NCBI RefSeq assembly: GCF_001552135.1
Contig: NZ_BCQP01000002.1
Coordinates: 1 to 64,000 of the forward strand
From: Actinomadura chibensis NBRC 106107
GTDB taxonomy: Bacteria; Actinomycetota; Actinomycetes; Streptosporangiales; Streptosporangiaceae
Reading direction: 5' to 3'
Length of the DNA: 64,000 nucleotides
The notes under the pieces are model-generated. The model was not told the origin of the DNA. It ran no database searches and saw only the letters and a program-made list of their open reading frames with translations. This document shows, piece by piece, positions 44,490 to 53,167 of the stretch. Numbering within the stretch: the first letter of the stretch is position 1; each line of letters begins with the position of its first letter. Both the position numbers and the translations under genes were made by a program.

Positions 44490-45231
44490 GCATTCCGCCG
44501 TCGACGAGGACTTCGCTGCCCGTGCAGTAGGACGAGTCGTCCGACGCGAGGTAGACGACGAGTCCCGAGACCTCTTTCGACTTTCCCATGCGGCCGAGGG
44601 GAAGGGCTTTCAGGAAGGCGTCGGCGCTGTCCGCGGTGGCGGCGACGACGTCCTCCTGGAGGGAAAGCGGCGTCAGGACGCCACCGGGATGAATGGAGTT
44701 CACCCGTATCCCGTATTGGCCGAGTTCCCGCGCGGCGGCCTTGGTGAGGCCGCGGACGCCGAACTTGCTGGCGCTGTAGGCGGCGAGGCCGGACGCGCCG
44801 ATGAAGCCCTCCGTCGAGGACACGTTGACGATCGATCCGCCGCCCGCCGCCCGCATCGGCGCGATGACGGACTTCACCCCGAGCCACTGCCCGAGCAGGT
44901 TCACGTCGACGACCCGGCGGAACTCCTCGACGGACATCTCCTCGATGGTCTTGTGCCGGATGATCCCCGCGTTGTTGACGAGGACGTCCAGCCGACCGAA
45001 GACGGAGGTGGCGGTCTCGACGGCGGCGGTCCAGTCGTCCGGGCGCGTCACGTCCATGGCGACGAAGCGGGCGTCGGCGCCGAGGTCGGCGGCGAGCTTC
45101 GCGCCCTCGTCCGCGAGGACGTCGCCGAACACCACCTTGGCGCCCTCGTCCAGGAACCGGCGGACGTGGGACTTGCCCATCCCGCGCGCGCCGCCGGTGA
45201 TCAGCGCCACCTTGCCGTCCAGTCGCCCCAT
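44470..45231 (-). CDS. SDR-family NAD(P)-dependent oxidoreductase
   Basis: 253 residues. Classical SDR: TGGARGMGKSHV (cofactor loop, about 13-24), NNAGI (about 85-89), VSSTEG serine and YSASK catalytic pair (about 137-158), PGGVLTP. Similar to glucose-1-dehydrogenase/3-alpha-hydroxysteroid-type members; substrate unknown. ATG 45231 preferred to the TTG three bases upstream because GGAGGAG lies five bases before it. Probably regulated through the inverted repeat at 45278-45295. Confidence 0.9.
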   Translation of the reverse strand: MGRLDGKVALITGGARGMGKSHVRRFLDEGAKVVFGDVLADEGAKLAADLGADARFVAMDVTRPDDWTAAVETATSVFGRLDVLVNNAGIIRHKTIEEMSVEEFRRVVDVNLLGQWLGVKSVIAPMRAAGGGSIVNVSSTEGFIGASGLAAYSASKFGVRGLTKAAARELGQYGIRVNSIHPGGVLTPLSLQEDVVAATADSADAFLKALPLGRMGKSKEVSGLVVYLASDDSSYCTGSEVLVDGGMLTGAGY

Positions 45232-45277
45232 CAACGCTCCTCCAGCCGTGCCGTGCCGCGCGCCCGTATGACCGTCA

Positions 45278-45295
45278 ACCTAGCGAACGCTTGGT
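45278..45295. promoter_or_regulatory. TetR-type inverted repeat upstream of the SDR gene
   Basis: ACCTAGCG-AA-CGCTTGGT, one mismatch between arms. It lies 47-64 bases before the SDR ATG, between that gene and the stop of the upstream tetR gene. Related to the box at 53930-53943 but with four more bases between the ACC/GGT ends. Confidence 0.5.
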
Positions 45296-45308
45296 CAAGG
45301 GAACAAGC

Positions 45309-45911
45309 CTAGCCGGTGCGCAGGCCGTCGAAGAGGAGCGCCAGCATCCGGTCGGAGTAGGCGGACGGGTCGGAGGTGCGCTCGGCGGCGACGCCGATCG
45401 CGTTGGTGATGCGCAGCAGGTCGCGCGGGCCGACCTCGGGACGGATGGCGCCCGCGCGCTGCGCCCGGTCCAGCAGCCGCCCGAGCGCGTCGCAGATCGC
45501 GGCGGCGGCGGCGCCGAGCCCGGTGTGCGCCCATTCCGCCGACATCGCCTCGATGATCACCGTGGCGGTGCCGCGCGGGGTGGCCGCGCCGGTCAGGTAG
45601 GTGCGCAGCCAGCGGCCGAGCGCGGCCTCGGCGTCCAGCGCCTCGGCCTCCGGGTCGGGCGCGGGCTCGGCGAGGAGCTCGTCGGCGTGCGCGAGCAGCG
45701 CGTCGATCCGGTCGCGCAGGACGGCGTGCAGCAGGGCGTCCCTGGTCGGGAAGTGGCGGTAGAGCGTCCCGGAGCCGACCCCGGCCCGCTTCGCGATGTC
45801 GTCGAGGGACGCGCCCGTGCCGTGCTCCATGAACGCGGTGCGGGCCGTCGTGATCAGTCGTTCGTAGTTGCGGCGGGCGTCGGCCCGCATCGGCCGGGTG
45901 TCCAAGGGCAC
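45309..45911 (-). CDS. TetR/AcrR family regulator
   Basis: 200 residues. HTH region YERLITTARTAFMEHGTGAS then DDIAKRAGVGSGTLYRHFPTRDALL (about 16-62), the common SGTLYRHF form. Helical C-terminal domain with WAHTGLG. Located just upstream of the SDR gene on the same strand, 77 bases apart, so it probably controls it. GTG start; no strong ribosome-binding site seen. Confidence 0.9.
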   Translation of the reverse strand: MPLDTRPMRADARRNYERLITTARTAFMEHGTGASLDDIAKRAGVGSGTLYRHFPTRDALLHAVLRDRIDALLAHADELLAEPAPDPEAEALDAEAALGRWLRTYLTGAATPRGTATVIIEAMSAEWAHTGLGAAAAAICDALGRLLDRAQRAGAIRPEVGPRDLLRITNAIGVAAERTSDPSAYSDRMLALLFDGLRTG

Positions 45912-46037
45912 CGTCCAGCGGGTGTCGCGGATGACCTGGGGTTGTCACCGTCTACTTGCAGATGAGATTGCCATTTTCCGCAACTCCGCGCCACCCGCCG
46001 CCGCGCCACCCGCCCGGGCCCCGCCGTCCGGCCCGCC

Positions 46038-46730
46038 TCACGAGGCAAGGGCGTCGCGGGACAGGCGGTCCGCCCTGCGGGTCGTCTCCGGCAGCCGGTA
46101 CCGGGGCGACAGGGCGAGGACGTTGCGGCACGCCGTGTCGAGGTCGGTGCGGTGGCCGACCGACACGAACACCGGTTTCACGCCGTCCTGCGTGCGGAGG
46201 ACGCGTCCGACGACCTCGCCGCCGTCCACGAGCGGGCTGGTGTCGCCGCGCCGCGGTCCGGGCGGCGCGTACGTCCCGACGAACGCGGTCTTGCCCACGC
46301 CGACGCACGGCAGGCCGGTCAGCACGCCGAGGTGGCACGCGAGCCCGAACCGGCGCGGGTGCGCGACGCCGAACCCGTCGCAGACGAGCAGGTCGGGGGA
46401 CGTCCTGAGGCCGCGCAGCGCGTCGAGCAGCGCGGGCAGCTCGCGGAACGCGAACAGCCCGGGGACGTAGGGGAACGCGGCCGTGCCGACGACGACCGAC
46501 TCCTCGACGACGTCCAGGGTCGTCCCGTCGAGGACGACGACCGCGGCGGCGAGCCGGTCGCCCCGCCCGTCGCCCGCGTAGGAGACGTCGAGGCCCGCGA
46601 CCGCGCGCGGCTCGGCGGGGCCGGGGACGTCCAGTTCCAGGAGCGGGCGCAGCCGGTCCTGGACCGCCTCGGCGGCCGCCGCGCCGGACGGCCACTCGTG
46701 CAGGTCCCGTACCTCCATGAATCCGAACAT
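46038..46730 (-). CDS. nfi: deoxyinosine 3'-endonuclease (endonuclease V)
   Basis: 230 residues. Cleaves the second phosphodiester bond 3' to hypoxanthine in DNA. Seen: VAGLDVSYAG (first catalytic Asp), AFPYVPGLFAFRELPALLDAL, LLVCDGFGVAHPRRFGLACHLG (second Asp, then His) and GVGKTAFVG, the full endonuclease V signature. Start uncertain: ATG 46730 follows a TAACAT box by 8 bases (leaderless option), ATG 46718 is four codons later. Divergent from an SDR gene. Confidence 0.92.
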   Translation of the reverse strand: MFGFMEVRDLHEWPSGAAAAEAVQDRLRPLLELDVPGPAEPRAVAGLDVSYAGDGRGDRLAAAVVVLDGTTLDVVEESVVVGTAAFPYVPGLFAFRELPALLDALRGLRTSPDLLVCDGFGVAHPRRFGLACHLGVLTGLPCVGVGKTAFVGTYAPPGPRRGDTSPLVDGGEVVGRVLRTQDGVKPVFVSVGHRTDLDTACRNVLALSPRYRLPETTRRADRLSRDALAS

Positions 46731-46743
46731 TACGCCGGATGTT
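46726..46743. promoter_or_regulatory. inverted repeat in the nfi/SDR divergent region
   Basis: AACAT-N8-ATGTT covers the presumed nfi start and -10 region (TAACAT on the minus strand). Could be an operator serving one or both genes. Confidence 0.3.
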
Positions 46744-46775
46744 ATGTATTGATCGAACGGGATTCGGAGGTGGGC

Positions 46776-47528
46776 ATGGACGGGATCAGCCTGACCGGGA
46801 CGAGACTCGACGGCCGCACGGCGGTGGTGACCGGCGGCGCGGGCGGCATGGGACGCGCGATCTGCGCCGACCTCGCCGCGCTCGGCGCCCGCGTCGTCGT
46901 CGCCGACCGGGACGAGGCGGGCGCCCGCGAGGTCGCGGACGCGCTCGGCGGCGTCGCGGCCCCGGTCGACCTCGCCGACACCGGCGCCGTCGACGCGTTC
47001 GCCGCCGGGATCGGGCCGGTCGACGTGCTCGTCCACAACGCGGGCATCGCGATCATCGAGCCGTTCACCGCCAGCGACCCCGCGCACTGGGACCTGATGT
47101 GGCGCGTCAACCTGCGCGCGCCCATGCAGCTCACGCACCGGCTCCTGCCCGGCATGACCGAGCGCGGCTGGGGACGGCTCGTGTTCGTCTCCTCGGACGG
47201 CGCGCGTGCGGGCGGCGGCGGGGAGGCGGCCTACGCGGCGACGAAGTCCGGGCTGTTCGGGCTCGCGAAGACGCTGGCGCGGGAGGCGGCGCGCGGCGGC
47301 GTCACGTCCAACGTCGTGTGCCCCGGGCCGACGGACACGCCGATGCTGCGCCGGGGCGGCGCCGACCCCGACTCCGGGATGCTCGACAAGTTCGTCAAGC
47401 AGATCCCGCTGCGCCGGATCGGGCGTCCGGACGACGTCGCCGGGCTGGTCGCCTTCCTCTGCACCGACCGCGCCGGATACATCACCGGCCAGACGATCTC
47501 CGTCAGCGGCGGCATCACGATGCAGTGA
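46776..47528 (+). CDS. SDR-family oxidoreductase (3-hydroxyacyl/3-oxoacyl dehydrogenase-like)
   Basis: 250 residues. TGGAGGMGRAIC (about 18-29), VLVHNAGIAII (note HNAG instead of NNAG), FVSSDGAR serine, AYAATKSGLFGLAK catalytic Tyr/Lys, CPGPTDTPML. The pattern fits 3-oxoacyl reductase or 3-hydroxybutyrate dehydrogenase-like members. GGAGG seven bases before the ATG. Single gene between nfi and the DUF2156 gene. Confidence 0.9.
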   Translation: MDGISLTGTRLDGRTAVVTGGAGGMGRAICADLAALGARVVVADRDEAGAREVADALGGVAAPVDLADTGAVDAFAAGIGPVDVLVHNAGIAIIEPFTASDPAHWDLMWRVNLRAPMQLTHRLLPGMTERGWGRLVFVSSDGARAGGGGEAAYAATKSGLFGLAKTLAREAARGGVTSNVVCPGPTDTPMLRRGGADPDSGMLDKFVKQIPLRRIGRPDDVAGLVAFLCTDRAGYITGQTISVSGGITMQ

Positions 47529-47549
47529 GCCCCCGGCCGGCGGCCCGCG

Positions 47550-49304
47550 TCAGCCGAGGTGGTGGACGGGCTCGGTCGCCGGGTCGGCGGCGCGCCGGGC
47601 CGGGCGCGTGCGGCCGAACTCCAGCGTGAGCAGCGCGGCGGCCAGCCAGGCGATGTCGAACCACGACCGGAACACCACGTTGCGCGGCTTGTAGGACGGC
47701 CTGAACTTCTTGTCGAACAGGTACAGCGACTCCACCGCGATCCACGGGTCGAGCAGGTGCAGGGCGCGGTAGCCGACCTTCTCCAGGGGTGTGCGGTCCG
47801 CGGCGTCGAGCAGCTCGCGGAACGCGGCGAAGTTCAGCGACACGACGCCGTGCCCGCGCTCGCCCGCGTACTCGATCATGTCGACGATCAGCCGCTCGTT
47901 GACGCCGTTGGGCCCGTCCGGGTCGCGGCGCATCGCGTCCAGGCTGACGCCCTCGCCCGCCGTCACGTACCGCTGGAACGCGATGGGCTCCTTGTCGCGG
48001 TCGTAGGCGACGGCGACGAGCGCGCCGGGGTGGTAGCCGGTGAGCAGCTCGTCCAGGTTCATGGAGAAGCCGCGCTCGGCGGCGCCGCCGAGCGAGCGGG
48101 ACGCGACCTCCAGCAGCCGGTCGCGCAGCGCGGGCGCGAGCTCCCGCTCCGGGACGATCTCGGACGTCACCCCCGCGTTCTCCGTCCGCCGCACCGCCTG
48201 CCGGACGTTGCGCATCGCCCGCCCGGACAGCGTGAACTCCTCCGGTCGGACCACGACCTCGTCGCCGAAGCCGATGGAGCGGAACCGCCCCCACACCGGG
48301 AGGAGGCCGTCGCTCGCGCCGAGCACGGCGGGACGCCAGCCGGTCGTCCGGCACAGCGAAAGGAACGCGCGGACGGCGGCGGCGTGCGAGGCGGGGTCGC
48401 CGACCGGGTCGCCGCCCGCCACCGCCAGCCCGAACAGGACGCGGTAGCCGATCGCGGCGCGCCCGTCCGGGCTGAACACGTACGCCTTGTCGCGGCGCAG
48501 CGCGAACGGGGCGAGGGTGTCGGAGCCGGGATGCGCGACGAGGCCCGCGACGCGGCGGCGCTCGGCCTCGTCGCCGGGCGGCGGCGCCGGGTCGGAGGCG
48601 AGCAGCGTGACGACGATGACGAGCAGCCCGGCCGCGCCCGCGAGCGCGAGCACGCCGGGCAGCCACGACGCGCCGTCGATGGGCGCGCCGGTCGCGCCGA
48701 GCCCGCCCGCGACCTGCCCGACCGACCGGACCGACAGGCCGCCGAGGACGAGCGACCCGGCGACCGCGCCGACCACGAGGAACGCCCCGGTCTTCACGGC
48801 CGCGCGGACGCGCTCGGGATGCGGCCGCACCGGGAACCGCCCGCGCTCCAGCCACAGCCCGCCGAGGACGGCGGTGAGCAGCGGCAGCCGCCAGGCCGGG
48901 TCGTCCCCGGTCAGGACGGCGAGCAGGCCGAGCAGCACCAGCAGGACGAGCGCGTACCAGGCGGCGCGGCGGCGCAGCAGGACGCCGCGCGCGACGAGCA
49001 GCAGCGCGAGGCCGAGCGCCACGGCGTGCGCCGGGAGCAGCGGGCTGCCGGTGACCAGCCGGGACAGCCGCCCGAGCCACTCCGGCGACCCGGTCGCCGC
49101 CGGGACGACGACCAGCGCGGCGACGGCCAGCGTGACGGCGGCGAGCGGCCACACCGGCCGCGCCCCGCCCAGTCGCGCGGCGGACGGGGCCCGCGTCGCG
49201 CCGTGCGCCGCGCCGTGCGCCGCGCATCCCGGCCGCGCCGGGAGTGAGGGGTCGTCCCCCCAGGATGAATCGCCTTGCACGAAGGACACCTCCGCTGGGC
49301 CCAC
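47550..49304 (-). CDS. MprF-like membrane protein with DUF2156 (phosphatidylglycerol lysyltransferase-type) domain
   Basis: 584 residues. Six or so membrane helices in the first 240 residues (for example VWPLAAVTLAVAALVVVPAA, LPAHAVALGLALLLVARGVL, AWYALVLLVLLGLLAVL), then a soluble DUF2156/GNAT-fold domain with FALRRDKAYVFSPDGRAAIGY, MRNVRQAVRRTENAGV, FSMNLDEL, SLNFAAFRELLD and DKKFRPSYKPRNVVFRSW. Bacterial MprF-type enzymes attach amino acids to membrane lipids, which reduces negative charge; that activity is inferred. GTG at 49304 chosen (AAGGA upstream); a TTG at 49310 is possible. The N-terminal 45 residues are low complexity. Confidence 0.82.
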   Translation of the reverse strand: MGPAEVSFVQGDSSWGDDPSLPARPGCAAHGAAHGATRAPSAARLGGARPVWPLAAVTLAVAALVVVPAATGSPEWLGRLSRLVTGSPLLPAHAVALGLALLLVARGVLLRRRAAWYALVLLVLLGLLAVLTGDDPAWRLPLLTAVLGGLWLERGRFPVRPHPERVRAAVKTGAFLVVGAVAGSLVLGGLSVRSVGQVAGGLGATGAPIDGASWLPGVLALAGAAGLLVIVVTLLASDPAPPPGDEAERRRVAGLVAHPGSDTLAPFALRRDKAYVFSPDGRAAIGYRVLFGLAVAGGDPVGDPASHAAAVRAFLSLCRTTGWRPAVLGASDGLLPVWGRFRSIGFGDEVVVRPEEFTLSGRAMRNVRQAVRRTENAGVTSEIVPERELAPALRDRLLEVASRSLGGAAERGFSMNLDELLTGYHPGALVAVAYDRDKEPIAFQRYVTAGEGVSLDAMRRDPDGPNGVNERLIVDMIEYAGERGHGVVSLNFAAFRELLDAADRTPLEKVGYRALHLLDPWIAVESLYLFDKKFRPSYKPRNVVFRSWFDIAWLAAALLTLEFGRTRPARRAADPATEPVHHLG

Positions 49305-49445
49305 AACCAAGATCCTTAGGAACTCATTCCCCGGACCGGACGTTGGTCATGTCCCCACACTTCAGGTTACGGCGGGGGCGGGCGCGCCCGGAAACAGATC
49401 CCTTCCCACGTCGGGGCCCTTCGCACACGGTCTAGTGTCGGAGTG

Positions 49446-49901
49446 GTGAAGAGGCTGCTGATCGTGCACCACACGCCGTCGCCGAACGTCCAGGCGATGT
49501 TCGAGGCGGTCCGGTCCGGGGCGGGCGCCGACGAGATCGAGGGCGTGGACGTCGTGACCCGTCCGGCGCTCGGGGCCACCGCCGTGGACGTCCTCGAAGC
49601 GGACGGCTACCTGCTCGGCTCGCCGGTCAACCTCGGCTACCTGTCCGGGGCGCTGAAGCACTTCTTCGACCAGGTCTACTACCCGTGCCTGGAGGAGACC
49701 GTCCGGCGGCCGTTCGGGGCGTACCTGCACGCGGGCAGCGACGCGGCGGGCGCGCTGCGCGCCCTTGAGTCGATCACCACGGGGCTGAAGTGGCGGGCCG
49801 TGCGTCCGCCCGTGGTCGTGACCGGGGAGCCGTCCAGGGCGGATCTGGAGGCGTGCTGGGAGCTCGGCGCGGTCACGGCGGCGGAACTCGCCGCCCTCTG
49901 A
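49446..49901 (+). CDS. flavodoxin-like / NADPH-dependent FMN reductase family protein
   Basis: 151 residues. Flavodoxin fold: LLIVHHTPSPNVQAMFEAVRSG (phosphate-binding turn, about 4-25), DGYLLGSPVNLGYLSGALKHFFDQVYYP (FMN-binding, in blocks) and ALESITTGLKW. Electron transfer or quinone reduction is possible. TAGTGT lies 7 bases before GTG 49446 without Shine-Dalgarno sequence, suggesting leaderless translation; GTG 49443 is the alternative. Confidence 0.85.
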   Translation: MKRLLIVHHTPSPNVQAMFEAVRSGAGADEIEGVDVVTRPALGATAVDVLEADGYLLGSPVNLGYLSGALKHFFDQVYYPCLEETVRRPFGAYLHAGSDAAGALRALESITTGLKWRAVRPPVVVTGEPSRADLEACWELGAVTAAELAAL

Positions 49902-49960
49902 ATGACCGGCGCCCGCTGACCTACGGTGCCAGGGCGGGCGGGTCCCGATAGCGTGCCCCC

Positions 49961-50260
49961 ATGAGCGGATTCCGGCATGTGGCGATGTTCAGGTGGGCCG
50001 AGGGCACGACCACCGGCCAGCAGGACGAGGTCGCGGCGCGGCTGGGCGAACTGCCCGGCGTCGTCCAGGAGATCCGGGAGTACAGCCTCGGGACGAACGC
50101 CGGGGTGAACCCGGGCGGGTACGACTTCGTCGTGGTCGCCGACTTCGCCGACCGCGACGGCTACCTGGCCTACCGCGACCACCCGGCGCACCGGGCGATC
50201 GTGGAGGAGTACGTGACGCCGATCGCGGCGGAGCGCGCGGCCATCCAGTACGAGCTGTAG
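49961..50260 (+). CDS. Dabb (stress-responsive alpha/beta barrel) family protein
   Basis: 99 residues, single Dabb domain: FRHVAMFRWAEGTTTGQQDEV, GTNAGVNPGGYDFVVVADFA and YLAYRDHPAHRAIVEEYVTP, a dimeric ferredoxin-like fold. Role unknown. TAGCGT sits six bases before the ATG with no Shine-Dalgarno sequence. 59 bases after the FMN-reductase-like gene. Confidence 0.88.
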   Translation: MSGFRHVAMFRWAEGTTTGQQDEVAARLGELPGVVQEIREYSLGTNAGVNPGGYDFVVVADFADRDGYLAYRDHPAHRAIVEEYVTPIAAERAAIQYEL

Positions 50261-50335
50261 CCGCGCGCTCGCGGGGCGCCGACCTCGGCCGGACGCGCCG
50301 CGCCCGACCCCCTCGGGCGCCCCGCAGAATCCCCT

Positions 50336-50372
50336 AGCAAGCGCTTGTGCCTGAATGATTTTCAGGTTACGT
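50336..50372. other. CAAGCGCTTG palindrome and small hairpin between convergent genes
   Basis: AGCAAGCGCTTGTG at 50336-50349 matches the KstR2 consensus at 9 of 10 fixed positions but is not in a promoter position. CCTGAA-TGATT-TTCAGG (50351-50367) is a small hairpin between two convergent genes and may terminate one or both. Confidence 0.35.
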
Positions 50373-50462
50373 TCCTGGAAGACGCCCTCCGGGGACGGAT
50401 CGCGCCCCGTCCCCGGTGGGCGCCACGCCGTCCCTTTCCGCGTCCCGCCTCCCCGCGAGGGC

Positions 50463-50693
50463 TCAGCCCCTGCTCCGGATGCTGAGGATCTCCTCGCGGA
50501 GCTGCTGCGGAGTCGGCGCCTCCGCCAACCGCGGACCCCCGCGCGTCGGCACCAGCGCCCACCACGACCCGGTCGACTCGCCGTACCAGACCCGCACGCC
50601 CGGGAACTGCTCCTGCAGGCCGCGCGCTGTGGCGGCCCGCATGGCGGCGGGCGTGGGCTCGTCGCGACCGGCGGCGCCCCGTTGAGCCGTCAT
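50463..50693 (-). CDS. small hypothetical protein with FPG..TGSWWAL motif
   Basis: 76 residues. Residues 29-70 read QFPGVRVWYGESTGSWWALVP, then LAEAPTPQQLREEILSI, matching the 8879-9247 protein in order and spacing. Unlike that copy it has no Arg-rich tail, so this looks like the minimal form of the family. Start ATG; GGAG upstream. Function unknown; tryptophan-rich core suggests a small alpha/beta fold. Confidence 0.65.
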   Translation of the reverse strand: MTAQRGAAGRDEPTPAAMRAATARGLQEQFPGVRVWYGESTGSWWALVPTRGGPRLAEAPTPQQLREEILSIRSRG

Positions 50694-51019
50694 GCCGCCC
50701 TCCCCCCGTCGATCTCTCCGGTAACAGCGTCCCCACGGGCCAAAGCGTCACCCCTACTCGGCAAATTGTGACTAAGCACACTATGGGGCTTAGGGGACTC
50801 GCACCGTGGGATACCGCGCCGGGTGTACTCCAACGGATGTACACGGCCGGGCGGATGACACCGCGCGTCCGATGTGTCGGGGCCCGCCTAGAGGCAACGC
50901 TGTACCAGCCGTCACATTCCCCAGTGCCCGGACGTCAGGTCACCGACGGCGGCATGCGGACGGACGCATCCAGCCGGACGCACACAGACGACGCGGCACG
51001 CACACGAAGGTGGTTCCCC
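50694..51019 (+). promoter_or_regulatory. upstream region of the MMPL gene
   Basis: 326 bases without a supported gene. GTGTAC-N10-GTACAC (50823-50828 and 50839-50844) is an inverted repeat of operator size. An in-frame extension of the MMPL frame to 50768 exists but reads as non-coding composition. Confidence 0.4.
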
Positions 51020-53167
51020 ATGAGGCTGGCCCGGCTCGCCCGATTCTGCTATCGGCGGCGGCGCCTGACGGTGGCGGGCTGGATCGCCGGCCTGGTCGTC
51101 GCGCTGGTGGTCGGCTTCGGCTTCGCGGCCGAGCCGCTGAACGACTTCTCCGGCGGGAACTCGGGGTCGGCGAAGGCGAGCGACATCCTCGACGAGCACT
51201 TCCCGAAGCAGAGCGGCGACGAGATCACCCTCGCCGTCTACGCCCCGGGCGGCGTCCAGAGCCCCGAGGTCAAGGCGAAGGTCGAGCAGGCGATCGGACG
51301 GCTCGCCAAGACGCCGCACGTGTCCTCGGTGTCGTCGCCCTACGCGACGCCGGGGCAGGTGTCCAAGGACGGGAAGACGGCGTTCGCCGCCGCGAACCTG
51401 GACGTCACGTCCGACGAGATGCCGAAGTCCGACGTGAAGAAGCTGCTGGACGACGTCCGCACCGACTCCGGCCCGGTCCAGATCGAGCTGGGCGGCTCGG
51501 CCGTGGACTCCGCCGAGACGCCGGGCGGCGGGCCGTCCGAGGGCATCGGCGTGATCGCCGCGATGGTGATCCTGCTCGTCGCGTTCGGCTCGGTGCTCGC
51601 GATGGGCCTGCCGATCCTGACCGCGCTGTTCGGCATCGGCACCGGGCTCTCGCTGATCATGCTGATCGGGCACCTGCTGCCCGCACCGTCGTTCAGCCCG
51701 ATCGTCGCGGCGCTCATCGGGCTCGGCGTCGGCATCGACTACGCGCTGTTCATCGTCACCCGCTACCGGGAGGAGCTGCACGCCGGGAACGACCCCGAGG
51801 ACGCGACCGTCACCGCCGTCACCACCGCCGGGCGCGCCGTCCTGTTCGCGGGCACCACCGTGGTGATCGCGCTGATGGGCCTGTTCGTCATGCAGCAGAG
51901 CCTGCTGAACGGCGTCGCGGTCGCGGCCGGCGTCACGGTCCTGATGACGATGTTCGCCGCGGTGACCCTGCTGCCCGCCCTGCTCGGCTTCGCCGGGCGC
52001 GCCATCGACCGGCTCCGGCTGCCGGGCACCCGGCACGGCGCCGGGGGCGGGCGCCGCCCGCTCGCCGAGCGGTGGGCGCGGGTCGTGCAGCGGCACCCGG
52101 TCCTCGCGGGGCTGTGCGCGGCCGGGATCCTGCTGGTCCTCGCGGTGCCCGCGCTGTCGATGCGGCTCAGCCTGCCCGACTCCAGCGTCCAGCCGCACGA
52201 CCACAGCGGCTACCAGGCGAGCCAGATCATGGCGCGCGGCTTCGGGCCCGGCACGGCCGCGCCGCTGATCCTCGTCACCGAGGGCGGGACGCCGGCCGAC
52301 GCGGGACGGCTCGCCGAAGCGGTCCGGCGGACGCCGGGCGTCGCGGCGGTCCAGCCGCCGCGCACCAGCGCGGACGGCGCCGCGTCCATCGTCGTCGCGT
52401 TCCCGACGACCGGCGTGCAGGACGAGGCGACGCCGAGGCTCGTCCACACGCTGCGCGACGACGTCATCCCCGGCGTGAGCAAGGGGACGGGCGCGCACAC
52501 CTACGTCGGCGGGCAGAACGCCGCGTCCATCGACTTCGCGGAGAGCGTGAGCACCCGGCTGCCGTGGCTGATCGCCGTCGTGGTCGGCCTGTCGCTGCTG
52601 CTGCTCGTCGTCCTCGTCCGGTCGCTGACGGTGGCGCTGCAGGCGGCGGTGATGAACCTGCTGTCGATCGCGGCGGCGTACGGGGTGGTGACGGCGGTCG
52701 TCCAGTGGGGCTGGGCGGGGCGCCTGCTCGGGTTCCCGACCGACATGCCGGTGACGACGTGGGTGCCGCTGATGATGTTCCCGATCCTGTTCGGGCTCTC
52801 GATGGACTACGAGGTGTTCCTCGTGTCCCGCATCCGCGAGACGTACGAGTCGGGCGTCGCGACCCGGGAGGCGGTCGCGCTCGGGCTGTCCCGCACCGCC
52901 CGCGTGATCACCGCCGCCGCGGCGATCATGGTGATGGTGTTCCTGTCGGTGCTGCTCGGCGCGGACGTCGCGGTCAAGCAGATGGGCCTCGGGCTCGGCG
53001 TGGCGATCCTGATCGACGCGACGGTCGTGCGGCTGGTGCTCGTCCCGGCGCTGATGGAGCTGTTCGGCGAGGCGAACTGGTGGCTTCCGCGCCCGCTGGC
53101 GAGGCTGCTGCCCCCGCACCGGGGCGAGTCCGCCGCGGCGCGGCCCCCGGCGGAGGTGCGCGGCTAG
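51020..53167 (+). CDS. MMPL-family transporter (RND superfamily)
   Basis: 715 residues, about 12 membrane helices in two halves, each with an extracytoplasmic loop. First helix LTVAGWIAGLVVALVVGFGF; FGIGTGLSLIMLIGH; the MMPL signature GLGVGIDYALFIVTRYREEL (about 233-252) and its second-half counterpart FGLSMDYEVFLVSRIRETYE (about 590-609), each with the Asp-Tyr pair used for proton coupling. Related proteins export lipids or drugs. ATG 51020 with GAAGG upstream. Its stop overlaps the stop of the convergent KstR2-like gene by two bases, which suggests a locus concerned with lipid or steroid compounds. Confidence 0.93.
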   Translation: MRLARLARFCYRRRRLTVAGWIAGLVVALVVGFGFAAEPLNDFSGGNSGSAKASDILDEHFPKQSGDEITLAVYAPGGVQSPEVKAKVEQAIGRLAKTPHVSSVSSPYATPGQVSKDGKTAFAAANLDVTSDEMPKSDVKKLLDDVRTDSGPVQIELGGSAVDSAETPGGGPSEGIGVIAAMVILLVAFGSVLAMGLPILTALFGIGTGLSLIMLIGHLLPAPSFSPIVAALIGLGVGIDYALFIVTRYREELHAGNDPEDATVTAVTTAGRAVLFAGTTVVIALMGLFVMQQSLLNGVAVAAGVTVLMTMFAAVTLLPALLGFAGRAIDRLRLPGTRHGAGGGRRPLAERWARVVQRHPVLAGLCAAGILLVLAVPALSMRLSLPDSSVQPHDHSGYQASQIMARGFGPGTAAPLILVTEGGTPADAGRLAEAVRRTPGVAAVQPPRTSADGAASIVVAFPTTGVQDEATPRLVHTLRDDVIPGVSKGTGAHTYVGGQNAASIDFAESVSTRLPWLIAVVVGLSLLLLVVLVRSLTVALQAAVMNLLSIAAAYGVVTAVVQWGWAGRLLGFPTDMPVTTWVPLMMFPILFGLSMDYEVFLVSRIRETYESGVATREAVALGLSRTARVITAAAAIMVMVFLSVLLGADVAVKQMGLGLGVAILIDATVVRLVLVPALMELFGEANWWLPRPLARLLPPHRGESAAARPPAEVRG

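Noticed and set aside
50336..50349. KstR2-like box as an operator
   Set aside because: It lies between two convergent genes, not upstream of either, so it is more likely a chance match; kept only as a supporting observation.
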